Shown piece after piece: positions 35,586-44,169 of a DNA stretch of 64,000 bases (positions are counted from its first letter, which is position 1; each line of letters opens with the position of its first letter). Under the pieces are notes generated by a model that worked only from the letters and a program-made list of their open reading frames with translations, made no database searches and had not been told where the DNA came from. The position numbers and the translations under genes are program-made. This DNA is from Fluviispira multicolorata. Its GTDB lineage: Bacteria; Bdellovibrionota_B; Oligoflexia; Silvanigrellales; Silvanigrellaceae. Location of the stretch: NCBI RefSeq assembly GCF_009208585.1, contig NZ_WFLN01000007.1, positions 124,001 to 188,000 on the forward strand, given 5' to 3'.

Positions 35586-37934
35586 GTGTCCCTAGAAGTC
35601 GTTGGCATGCTTTCAAAAGTTATCTTTGAATCAGAAAGAGGCGACTTTCTTGTAGCTGAGTTTATTGATGCTCTTTCTGCTAAACGTTTTCGCGCTTCTG
35701 GTAAAATCCAAGTATCACCAAAAGCAGATGCCAAACAGCGCTATCGCATAATAGGACAGTGGGAGAACTCTCCAAAATATGGTGAAACCTTTGTCGCCAT
35801 ATATTCTGAACCGACAAGACCTCAAGAACTGTCAGGGATAGCTCCATACTTAGCAAACAACGTAAAAGGAGTGGGTGAAGTTACGGCGAAAAAATTAGTC
35901 GATGCTTTGCAAATTAAAAATATCGATGATCTTGTTGCTATTTGTCGAGATGAAAAAGAAAAAATATTCCAATATTTTGGTGGGAAAAAAAGAAAAGTAG
36001 CTGAAAATGTCATAACCGTTATGGTTACAGATGAAGTCTTTCGTAATGTTATGATTTTTTTACATGAACATAATATTCCCCCACGTTTTGCTAAAAGAAT
36101 CTATGAAAAATATGGAGTTGCTTCTTTAACAAACTTAATGGAAAATCCTTATCGTCTTATAGCTGATTTTAGGCAGGTTGGTTTTCTACGTGCTGATGCC
36201 ATTGCACAAAAATTGGGTTTACCAACAACCTCTCCTTTTAGAATTGAAGCTGCTTTTATTTATGCTTTAGAAATTGCCCAAGAAGAAGGTCACTGTTGCT
36301 TGCCAAGAGACAACTTAATAGACAAAGCGCGTGATCTTTTGGGGGGAAAGTTTGATCCCACTTTTTCGCGTGAATTTACTCTTGAACAATTGCGCTCAAT
36401 TTATAAGAAAAATCGTGAAGAAAAAAAAGAGACTTTTTTAATTCGGGAAACAACAAATTTTAAATCTCTTCAAAATAATACTATACAAGAAATATTATTT
36501 TATTTGCCAGAAGTTCTTCGTATGGAAGATGAAGTCGCAGGCTTTATTCAAGGTTTATTAAAAATACCTCCTTTATTTGAACACAAAGAAAAGCTTGTGC
36601 AAAGTGATATTGTGAAGGGTGAAAAGACGTTTGAAGAGCTTTTCCCAGGGGTCCCTTGGGAAAAACTTTCAAGCGAGCAGCAAGCCGCTGTGCAAATGAG
36701 TTTAAGTTCTCGTTTTATGGTTTTAACAGGAGGGCCGGGTTGTGGAAAAACTTTCGTTTTGAAGGCTATTTATGGTGTGCAGCGAGCACTCAATAGAAGG
36801 GTCGCTCTTTGTGCTCCTACTGGTTTAGCAGCAAAAAGAATGACTGCATCTATTGGTGAACAGGCAAGTACTTTGCACAAAATGCTCGGTCTTGGGCGCA
36901 GAAATAAAGATGAAACCCAAAATGTAATCGAAGAACTTGAAGGAAATACAGGCGCACTAGATAACGTGGACGTAGTCATTGTCGATGAAAGTTCCATGCT
37001 CAGTTTAGACTTACTGCATTCTCTCCTGTCAGTGCTTGGACCGAATAGAAGACTTATTCTTGTGGGGGATGTAGATCAATTGCCCAGTGTGGGTGCAGGC
37101 AACTGCTTGCGCGATATTATTTCTTCGGCACAGGCGCCTATTGCGAGGCTCACTCAGATATTTAGACAGAGTTCGGAAAGTCCTATTCCACTTGCTGCCC
37201 GAGAAATCATTTCAGGTAAGAAACCTGAATATAGCTATATAAGCCGTATTCCCGTGTTTCCACGTCCCGAATCATTTGCTTTTATTCCTTGTTCACAACA
37301 GACATTTTTTGATGTGCTCATACCTTTTTTATGTGAGACTGTTAAAAATATTTATGAACTTGATCCATTAAAAAATTGCCAAATTTTAGTACCTATGCGG
37401 CGCACTGAAGTCGGACAAGAAAATATAAATAAAATTATTCAAAATCATCTTAATCCTCCATCAGAGAATAAAAAAGAATATTCTTTGCCATATGGAAGTA
37501 TTTTACGTGAAGGCGATAAGGTTATTCAAATAAAGAATAACTATGAACTTGATGTTTTCAATGGCGACCTTGGTTATTGTAAAACTATAATAAAGACAAA
37601 AGAAAAAGTAGAAGCCACTGTTGAATTTTCCGATCGTGTCGTTATTTACGAAGATGAAGAAATTGATGATTTGCAACTTTGCTATTCTATGACTGTACAT
37701 AAATCACAAGGTTCAGAATTTCCATTGTGCATTATTCCAATGTTTGGAGTCTATTTTACTATGCTCGATAGAAATCTTTTATACACGGCGATCACTCGAG
37801 CAAGTAAATATGTTATTTTAGTTGGAGAAGACTGGGCTGTTAAAAAAGCTGTGGGCAGTCAAAATGCAATTAGACGATTTACATTTTTAGATAGACTTCT
37901 CTTAGGGCATCAAGATCAAGAAATAAAAAATTAA
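35586..37934 (+). CDS. recD2: RecD2-type 5'-3' DNA helicase
   Basis: A 782-residue SF1B helicase of the RecBC-independent RecD2 class. An N-terminal OB-like region and helix-hairpin-helix (GIAPYLANNVKGVGEVTAKKL, residues of about 80-100) precede the motor. Walker A is LTGGPGCGKT near 381-388. Then come CAPTGLAAKR, VIVDESSML, VGDVDQLPSVGAGNCL, QIFRQSSESP, MTVHKSQGSEFP and LYTAITRASK. The start is a GTG with AGAGGT upstream; a TTG two bases before is out of frame. RecD2 proteins unwind DNA during repair. The gene converges with the deaminase-domain gene, overlapping it by four bases. Confidence 0.93.
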   Translation: MSLEVVGMLSKVIFESERGDFLVAEFIDALSAKRFRASGKIQVSPKADAKQRYRIIGQWENSPKYGETFVAIYSEPTRPQELSGIAPYLANNVKGVGEVTAKKLVDALQIKNIDDLVAICRDEKEKIFQYFGGKKRKVAENVITVMVTDEVFRNVMIFLHEHNIPPRFAKRIYEKYGVASLTNLMENPYRLIADFRQVGFLRADAIAQKLGLPTTSPFRIEAAFIYALEIAQEEGHCCLPRDNLIDKARDLLGGKFDPTFSREFTLEQLRSIYKKNREEKKETFLIRETTNFKSLQNNTIQEILFYLPEVLRMEDEVAGFIQGLLKIPPLFEHKEKLVQSDIVKGEKTFEELFPGVPWEKLSSEQQAAVQMSLSSRFMVLTGGPGCGKTFVLKAIYGVQRALNRRVALCAPTGLAAKRMTASIGEQASTLHKMLGLGRRNKDETQNVIEELEGNTGALDNVDVVIVDESSMLSLDLLHSLLSVLGPNRRLILVGDVDQLPSVGAGNCLRDIISSAQAPIARLTQIFRQSSESPIPLAAREIISGKKPEYSYISRIPVFPRPESFAFIPCSQQTFFDVLIPFLCETVKNIYELDPLKNCQILVPMRRTEVGQENINKIIQNHLNPPSENKKEYSLPYGSILREGDKVIQIKNNYELDVFNGDLGYCKTIIKTKEKVEATVEFSDRVVIYEDEEIDDLQLCYSMTVHKSQGSEFPLCIIPMFGVYFTMLDRNLLYTAITRASKYVILVGEDWAVKKAVGSQNAIRRFTFLDRLLLGHQDQEIKN

Positions 37935-39265
37935 TAGCTAATCTTGTAAAGATTTTTACTATCAACTTCTGATAAAGTTAATATTTTAAGATTAATATTT
38001 GGTCTTAATTCTTTAAAATAGTTATATACATTTCGGCAAGATATACATGCAGGTTTCGAAGTATAAATTTTTAAAGTACCTTGAGTGCTTTTTCCAGTAT
38101 CTTTTGTTTTATCAACAATTGCTTCTAATATTTTAGCTTCTGAATCTGAATAACGAGTTGAACTTAAATTTTGGAATTCTCCATTACGGATTGCTTTTGT
38201 TGCCTGAAGAATTCTTTGCATATTTTTCAATGGGTTCTCTGCTGGTGTCGTGTAAGGAAAATTAAAATTATTTTTTTTAAGATTCACAAATATTTTATTT
38301 GAGTTTTGGGGAGTGACAAATTTAAAGTTTTCTCCGCTTATAGAGTAATAAAGTTGTTCGGGATAATTTTCATTTTCACTTATTAATTGAAATTCTGCGT
38401 ATGAAATAGTCTTTTTAGCATTGTGACTTCGAGTATTTTGCTTGGAATCAACTTGGCTTTCATCAAGTCCCTGTAATATTTTTTCTCTTGCTTCAACTAA
38501 TTTTTTGATTGTAAGCTCATCAGAACTTTCAATGGAATCTGATTGTTCAATATTTTTAATAACCATAATTGTTTTTGAAGGATCTTGAACAGTTTGTCTA
38601 AGAGTAAATAAGGCATTTTTAAATTTTTCAAACTTATTTTGACCATCAAGAGTTTTCGTATTCACTATTTCTTCATTAACTTTAGGTAGATTATTTTCGC
38701 TTTCATTTTCAGTATTTAATTTTATTTCAGCGTAAAGTTTTTTAAAGTTTAATAAATACTTTACCGACGTTTGATTATCAGAGCTGTTATGATTAATAAG
38801 AATGGTTTTTCTTGCATTTATTTGCTTTAGGGCTTCACTAACGGGTATACTAATAACATCGCTTGGTTTTAAAGTTCCTGATGCCACTCTAAAAGAGCCA
38901 AGTCCATCTGATTTTAAATAATAATTATTTTCATAATTATGATTAATTTCAGAGTTAATTCTGGATATTTCATCTGAAAAAAAGTGCATATATGTATCAC
39001 TTTGATTTGTTAGATAATTATTTAACTCAAGCTTTACTTCATAAATTTTTTGAATTTTTCCAAATTCTATTGGATCTATATGCACTTTATTGTTGACAAT
39101 TAAATATAATTTATCTGCAGAACTGCCTAGTGAGATAACTTTGTTTTGAATTGATAATTTTGGTTTTTTACTTGGGGAAGAGTCACAGGATCGATTTGTA
39201 GCGTTGCTTGCTTCAAAGTTGAAAATTAAAATACAATAAACTATTTTTTTAAATATTTTTTTCAT
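37931..39265 (-). CDS. Exported protein with C-terminal toxin-type deaminase domain
   Basis: A 444-residue protein with a Sec-type signal peptide (about 1-22, ending ASNA). A long polar middle part has no recognised domain. The C-terminal 75 residues fit the bacterial toxin deaminase fold: YSDSEAKILEAI (catalytic Glu about 376, with Asp in place of the usual first His/Cys ligand), then LKIYTSKPACISCRNVYNYF (the CxxC zinc pair at about 407 and 410). This order resembles the BURPS668_1122-type toxin-deaminase family as I remember it. The ATG overlaps the stop of the TcdA/B-like gene by four bases (ATGA), so the two are co-translated. No immunity-like gene adjoins. The substrate (nucleotide, DNA, RNA or other) is unknown. 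Confidence 0.65.
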   Translation of the reverse strand: MKKIFKKIVYCILIFNFEASNATNRSCDSSPSKKPKLSIQNKVISLGSSADKLYLIVNNKVHIDPIEFGKIQKIYEVKLELNNYLTNQSDTYMHFFSDEISRINSEINHNYENNYYLKSDGLGSFRVASGTLKPSDVISIPVSEALKQINARKTILINHNSSDNQTSVKYLLNFKKLYAEIKLNTENESENNLPKVNEEIVNTKTLDGQNKFEKFKNALFTLRQTVQDPSKTIMVIKNIEQSDSIESSDELTIKKLVEAREKILQGLDESQVDSKQNTRSHNAKKTISYAEFQLISENENYPEQLYYSISGENFKFVTPQNSNKIFVNLKKNNFNFPYTTPAENPLKNMQRILQATKAIRNGEFQNLSSTRYSDSEAKILEAIVDKTKDTGKSTQGTLKIYTSKPACISCRNVYNYFKELRPNINLKILTLSEVDSKNLYKISY

Positions 39266-42222
39266 AAATGAGGAGCCTCTATATGATTATTAATTTTTTT
39301 AATATCCACGATTAAATCTATATGGGTAAGGTACCAAGCATAAAATTTATTATTTTGATTAAAAAGAAGTATTTCATTGTTTAATTTATATCTCTTCTTT
39401 TTTGCAATTTTAAGAATCATTTCTTTTTTTAAATCGTCTTTTTTTATTTCAAGTAATGTTTTATCTTGAGGATTTTTAACTGATATGACAAAGCCATCTT
39501 TTTTTTCTATAATTAAATGATCTAAAAAAAATGTTATATTTTCTATATTATCTTCTAATAGATAAATATTTGAAGTAAGGTCTTTCTGGTAATATAATTT
39601 ATAATTATTTTTGTCATAAAAGTATAGTTGATTTCCAATTCTACTCACTAAAGAAAGAGTATTTTCTTGAGTGTAATCACCTTGGGTTTCTCCTAGACTT
39701 TTTAAATTATTTATATTTATTATTTGATTATTTTTGATATCATACCAAACTTTGCCAGAATGATTTTCAAATATTGGATAGTTTTCAATTTCAATAAACC
39801 CATGTTCTTGTTTGTTCTCTAGAACTCTTGATTGTAACATTTTTTTAAATTGAGCGAGATTCAAGGCTAATTTATTAAAATCAAATAAGGTGTAGGTTTG
39901 TTTTTCTTCATCTAATTGAACTGAAGTGATTTCTCCCAATTTATGCAATAAAAGTATTTCTTTTGGTTTTTTGAAGGTTAAAAAATTTATTTGAAATGAG
40001 TCTGCTTTTATACTATTTTTTTCAATTATAATTTTTTCAGTCAATGTACTTATGTCGAAAATCCATTTATCATTATCACCTAAAGTATGAATATTATAAT
40101 GCGCCTCTTTGTCTATCTTCAAAAAATAATGTCCATTATTTCCAAATAAATTATAGGTGATTAGATTATTCCACTTTTCTGGAATCTTGGGTGTGTATAA
40201 AAATCTGCTGTTTTCTGCGAGATAAATTGAAATATCTGTTTTTTTATAATCAAAAAAAAGTTCGCGAATTGCAAATTCTGCAAAAATTCCAGTCATGTAT
40301 TCAAAAAGAAATTTACCATTTCTTTGCATTTTTAAAACACTTGAAAGCTCTGCATCGTGTCTTGCTAAAATCCCAGGTGTATAGTGGAAACTGTAACTGA
40401 TATCTGTTGTTGGAACGACTGGCAAAATAATTGGCTTTTCTGATTTGATATTGTTTAAGACAACGGAATCTTCATTTCCTAAACTAAAATTTAAAAGATT
40501 TTTGATTGGTAATAAATGTTGATTATTAATTATTGGCGCTGGATTTGGACCAAACGATGAGAGATAAGTGTGGCTAATTGTATCAAGAGAATCATATCGA
40601 GAAGTTTGATAAACATAATGATCTCCAAAATGAAGGGTCATGTTATTGGCTGTTCTTAAATCTAAACCTTTTATCATTACATTATTAAAACTTGCTGATT
40701 GAAGTTTATTATTGATAAATTGATTGTTCTTATAAGCAAGAGGGACAAAAGGAAGATTTTTAATTTCATTTTGAAAAGCACTTTCATAAGATGGAGAAGA
40801 TTTGTATTTTTTAATTTCTTGTTCATAATGATAAAAGTAACTTGCTAAATTAACGGATTGTTCTTGCGCATGTGCTGAAGCATTTGCAAATGCATTAAAT
40901 CCAATAGCAAGACCTGTAAAGGGAACGGCCATTGTGCTGAGCGCAGCTGATGCTGTACTTGCTCCAACAAGATTTAAAATAGAACTTCCCACTCCTAGGC
41001 TGAGTCCGGCAGAGTCAAAGGAGAGTTCAGTTCCAAATTTTATTTTCTGCGTCGCAGATTCAGCATTTGCCAATTCAATAGCATCAAGAACTATATTTGT
41101 GGTATTTAATCCCAAGCTTATTTTTGCGCCTACTTTACTAATGGCATTAAAAAAGTTGATATTATCTTCTAGAGCAGTGCTATTGAGTGTTCTAAAAATA
41201 TGATGAATTTTTTCAATTTCTGTTAAATCATCAAATCCTGCCTGTGCTATATTGATAAAAGTATGAATTTTTAACATTTTTGAAAGATTTGTTTCATCAC
41301 TTCTAGAAGAAAATAAGATATCTTTTCTATGATTTGAAAAATAATCAATGATAGTTTTAATGCCAAGCCCAGCGCTTAAACTGTGCATAGAATTTATATC
41401 CTGTAGATGTAAATTACCTGAGCTATCTTTTTTTACGTAGAAAGACAGATTATTGATATTTTCATTAATGTATTTTTTAAAGTCATTTAGCTTTATAAAA
41501 TCATCAATATTTTCTAGTGCAATAATTTTAATTTCACCTGATTTAATATTTATTAATTTAATGCTATTTGTTTTTATGGAGTCAGGAAAAGGTATAAAGT
41601 TTTCATCAAGATTATGGAGAGTGATATATTTTTTTATAGTATTATTAAATTGAGCTGCTTTGTCTTCGCTTTCTAATGTAATTAGATATTTCTCAATTGA
41701 AAAATCAGTGTTATTTAATGCTCCAAATACAGGTTCTTTCTTGTATTTTATTAAAGAAGAATTGTTTGATTTATTGACTTTTTTAACCGTATCAATGTAA
41801 ATATCTGAAGTTTTATTTATATACTCTTCTATATTGAATAAACTTTTAATACTTTGTTTATTTAAAATATCATGATATTTATGCATAAGTTCTTCTAGGT
41901 GCGATAAAAGATTTGCAATGGGCTCAACGTCCTTTTCTTTTCTCGAATAGTATTGATTCAGTGTTTCTTTTAAAGACTCTTTTTCATCAGCTGAAATTGA
42001 ATTTTGGAAAAATAATACGATTTTATCTTTTTCTAAACTTTCTTCCTGACTTATTTTATCTTCATTTAAAGGCGAGCAGGAGTTCGAAGTTTTAGTTATA
42101 CTTTGAATAAAAATAAGTTCTTTCCCTTTTTCATTTTGATATTGTTTGTTGCAACTACAGGCAATTCCAGAGAGTGAGAGGGTAAGTATTTTTTTTTGAA
42201 TAGATTTTTTTATGGTAATCAA
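39262..42222 (-). CDS. Exported protein with TcdA/TcdB-like pore-forming translocation domain
   Basis: A 986-residue protein with an N-terminal export signal (about 1-22; GIAC near 18-22 could be a lipobox). Helical residues 60-360 carry no recognised domain. A hydrophobic stretch of about 368-445 (LSLGVGSSILNLVGAS, MAVPFTGLAIGFNAF) is followed by beta-rich sequence. That sequence follows the large clostridial toxin delivery domain in order: HYTPG near 613-617, FEYMTGIFAEFAIREL, DISIYLAENSR, YNLFGNNGHYFLKI and DKWIFDI near 718-724. The comparison is from memory of TcdB. There is no glucosyltransferase, cysteine protease or repeat (CROP) region. It leads the operon with the deaminase-domain gene, with an AGAGGAG ribosome site. 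Confidence 0.72.
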   Translation of the reverse strand: MITIKKSIQKKILTLSLSGIACSCNKQYQNEKGKELIFIQSITKTSNSCSPLNEDKISQEESLEKDKIVLFFQNSISADEKESLKETLNQYYSRKEKDVEPIANLLSHLEELMHKYHDILNKQSIKSLFNIEEYINKTSDIYIDTVKKVNKSNNSSLIKYKKEPVFGALNNTDFSIEKYLITLESEDKAAQFNNTIKKYITLHNLDENFIPFPDSIKTNSIKLINIKSGEIKIIALENIDDFIKLNDFKKYINENINNLSFYVKKDSSGNLHLQDINSMHSLSAGLGIKTIIDYFSNHRKDILFSSRSDETNLSKMLKIHTFINIAQAGFDDLTEIEKIHHIFRTLNSTALEDNINFFNAISKVGAKISLGLNTTNIVLDAIELANAESATQKIKFGTELSFDSAGLSLGVGSSILNLVGASTASAALSTMAVPFTGLAIGFNAFANASAHAQEQSVNLASYFYHYEQEIKKYKSSPSYESAFQNEIKNLPFVPLAYKNNQFINNKLQSASFNNVMIKGLDLRTANNMTLHFGDHYVYQTSRYDSLDTISHTYLSSFGPNPAPIINNQHLLPIKNLLNFSLGNEDSVVLNNIKSEKPIILPVVPTTDISYSFHYTPGILARHDAELSSVLKMQRNGKFLFEYMTGIFAEFAIRELFFDYKKTDISIYLAENSRFLYTPKIPEKWNNLITYNLFGNNGHYFLKIDKEAHYNIHTLGDNDKWIFDISTLTEKIIIEKNSIKADSFQINFLTFKKPKEILLLHKLGEITSVQLDEEKQTYTLFDFNKLALNLAQFKKMLQSRVLENKQEHGFIEIENYPIFENHSGKVWYDIKNNQIININNLKSLGETQGDYTQENTLSLVSRIGNQLYFYDKNNYKLYYQKDLTSNIYLLEDNIENITFFLDHLIIEKKDGFVISVKNPQDKTLLEIKKDDLKKEMILKIAKKKRYKLNNEILLFNQNNKFYAWYLTHIDLIVDIKKINNHIEAPHL

Positions 42223-42539
42223 TTTTAACTCCTCTATTTTAATTTTTTTATCTGATCTTTAGATTTTTAATAACTTAAAAGTAAACAGTTAATAGACTCT
42301 TTTTTATATAATTTTCAAATTTTTAATACTATTATTTTTGTCATTTGTCAAATAATTACAAAAATATTTTTTAATTTGTTAATTTTTTATTAAAATAAAA
42401 ATTAATAGTATTTCTGTGCTATTAATATCTTAAAGATATCAATAGTAATTTATTTACTGTGCACTCCAGAAAAGCATGCTATGTAAAGTTGAAAAAGAAT
42501 TAAGTGTAAAGTTCAAATTTTTTCTTATTTTGGTGAATT
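42223..42539. other. Intergenic control region between the toxin operon and a hydroxylase-family gene
   Basis: These 317 bases separate divergent genes and are extremely AT-rich. The best element is an imperfect palindrome at 42419-42445. A second, looser inverted pair is AATACTATT (42325-42333) and AATAGTATT (42404-42412). GAGGAG for the toxin gene is at the left end. No small ORF or RNA gene is evident. Confidence 0.5.
42419..42445. promoter_or_regulatory. 27-base operator-like palindrome upstream of the toxin operon
   Basis: Two 13-base arms (CTATTAATATCTT and the complement of CTATTGATATCTT) meet around a single base with one mismatch. It lies about 197 bases upstream of the TcdA/B-like gene and 95 bases upstream of the sterol desaturase-family gene. 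It has the size and symmetry of a dimeric repressor site. Confidence 0.45.
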
Positions 42540-43445
42540 ATGGATATGTTTTTGCTTTATACAATTCCAATTTATAATCTCGCTATAGCAGTTGAGTATT
42601 TTTATGTACGCAAAAAAATACCTAACTCCTATTTTATAAAAGATACTATCGCAAGTTTATCAATGGGAATAGGATTTCTAATAATATCTGGTCTCTGTAA
42701 TATTTTTGTATTTAAAATTTTTACTTTTTTTAATAATTATAGTCTTTTTCAAATTCCTTATGCCCTCTCTGCAATTGTATATGGAGAAAAAATAAATTGG
42801 CTGGTTTTTTTGCTACTTATTTTTGCAGAAGATTTCTGTTATTATTGGTTTCATAGAATAAGTCATATTTGCAGGTTTTTCTGGTGCGCACACGAAACAC
42901 ATCATTCTTCAGTTTATTATAACTTTGGCACGGCACTTCGACAAACTTGGCTTGGTTCACCTTTTACTTGGATTTTCTGGGCACCCTTAGCAATTTTGGG
43001 TTTCCGTGCGGAAGATATTTTATTACAATCAGCCCTTAATCTATTTTATCAATTTTGGGTTCATACACGCCTCACGAAATCTTTTGGTGCCTTTGATTCT
43101 ATATTTAATACACCAAGTCACCATCGAGTTCATCATGGGTCTGATATCGCTTATCTCGATAAAAACTATGCTGGAATTTTTATAATTTGGGATAAAATTT
43201 TTAAAACATTTCATCCAGAAGATAATGAACCAATCTACGGTGTCTTGCACCCAATTCGATCTTTTAATCCTTTTATTATTGGCTTACATATGCTCAAAGA
43301 ATTGTATTTAGATATAAAAAGTGCAAATCAAATTCGCGACAAAGTAAAATATCTATATAAACCTCCTGGTTGGAATCATTTAGGAACAGGAAAAATATCA
43401 AGAGATTTGCAAAATGAATACTATTATAAAAATTTAAAAAAATAA
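42540..43445 (+). CDS. Sterol desaturase/fatty acid hydroxylase family membrane protein
   Basis: A 301-residue membrane enzyme with about four to five hydrophobic segments. It has the eight-His di-iron motif of the family: HRISH near 105-109, HETHH near 118-122 and HHRVHH near 194-199. The family adds hydroxyl groups or double bonds to lipids, including sterols, carotenoids and fatty acids; the substrate here is unknown. It is divergent from the toxin operon and converges on the exported-protein cluster. Confidence 0.9.
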   Translation: MDMFLLYTIPIYNLAIAVEYFYVRKKIPNSYFIKDTIASLSMGIGFLIISGLCNIFVFKIFTFFNNYSLFQIPYALSAIVYGEKINWLVFLLLIFAEDFCYYWFHRISHICRFFWCAHETHHSSVYYNFGTALRQTWLGSPFTWIFWAPLAILGFRAEDILLQSALNLFYQFWVHTRLTKSFGAFDSIFNTPSHHRVHHGSDIAYLDKNYAGIFIIWDKIFKTFHPEDNEPIYGVLHPIRSFNPFIIGLHMLKELYLDIKSANQIRDKVKYLYKPPGWNHLGTGKISRDLQNEYYYKNLKK

Positions 43446-43535
43446 TTATTTTGTTTAAATTACACTTGAGTGAATTTAATTGCAAATTTTATCCATATAG
43501 AAATATCAAGTGAAAATATATTTAAAAATAAAATG

Positions 43536-44150
43536 TTAAATGCTTTGAGCAAAATTAATAAATTTAACTTCCTTTTCTATTGGAAGAACTTCAATATTAA
43601 GAGAGTTGATGGAAATTTCAGTTCTTTTTGAGATATTTGAAATACAAAAACTCACATAACCGCTTTTAACAGTGTTGCTTTCAGATATAAGTTTTGAAGT
43701 AGTGATATATTGATCATTATTTGATTTAGCTTCTATATATCGATCATTTCCATATTCAGAGTAAGTTGTTATGTCAGTTAATTCAGATAACATAAAGGGA
43801 ACAGAGAATAGTTCACTTTTAATTCCAGCAGTTTCCGAAAATACTTTTATTTTAAAAAGCTCAATTTTGTAGATTTCTTGAGGTTCCTTAAGCCATGTAA
43901 ATACACTTAATTTAATATTTAAAGAAGGAATTAAATGAGATTCTTTTGGCAAAAAAATAGCTTTCGTAGTCAATGCACATGGCTCGTAAGCAGAAATTCC
44001 GTGATAGTGCCATTTAGAATTGTCTAATATGCCAATTTTAGCTGAAAAATCTTTCGGACTCATAACCAATCCGTTAAATTTTTCTGATTTGAGAGGAGCA
44101 CAGCTTGTTAATATTAGGAGTGAAAATATATAAAAAATTTTTTTAAACAT
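43536..44150 (-). CDS. Lipoprotein of cluster family D (copy 2)
   Basis: A 204-residue protein with a lipoprotein signal peptide (LILTSC, Cys about 17). The remainder looks beta-rich and contains about four Cys in the mature part. It is a clear paralogue of the protein at 49640-50221: shared landmarks include the DF(S/Q)A start, the FTWLKEP/YTWIESP block, the PF-LSEL-DI motif, YIEAK and the end SFCI-NIS-RTEISI. Function unknown. It is the last gene of the minus-strand cluster, 19 bases after the HEAT-repeat gene. Confidence 0.75.
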   Translation of the reverse strand: MFKKIFYIFSLLILTSCAPLKSEKFNGLVMSPKDFSAKIGILDNSKWHYHGISAYEPCALTTKAIFLPKESHLIPSLNIKLSVFTWLKEPQEIYKIELFKIKVFSETAGIKSELFSVPFMLSELTDITTYSEYGNDRYIEAKSNNDQYITTSKLISESNTVKSGYVSFCISNISKRTEISINSLNIEVLPIEKEVKFINFAQSI

Positions 44151-44169
44151 ATTGAGCTTTTTCGTATAA

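Noticed and set aside
39262-42222. Complete large clostridial toxin
   Set aside because: No glucosyltransferase DXD region, no cysteine protease and no C-terminal repeats; only the delivery-domain part is similar.
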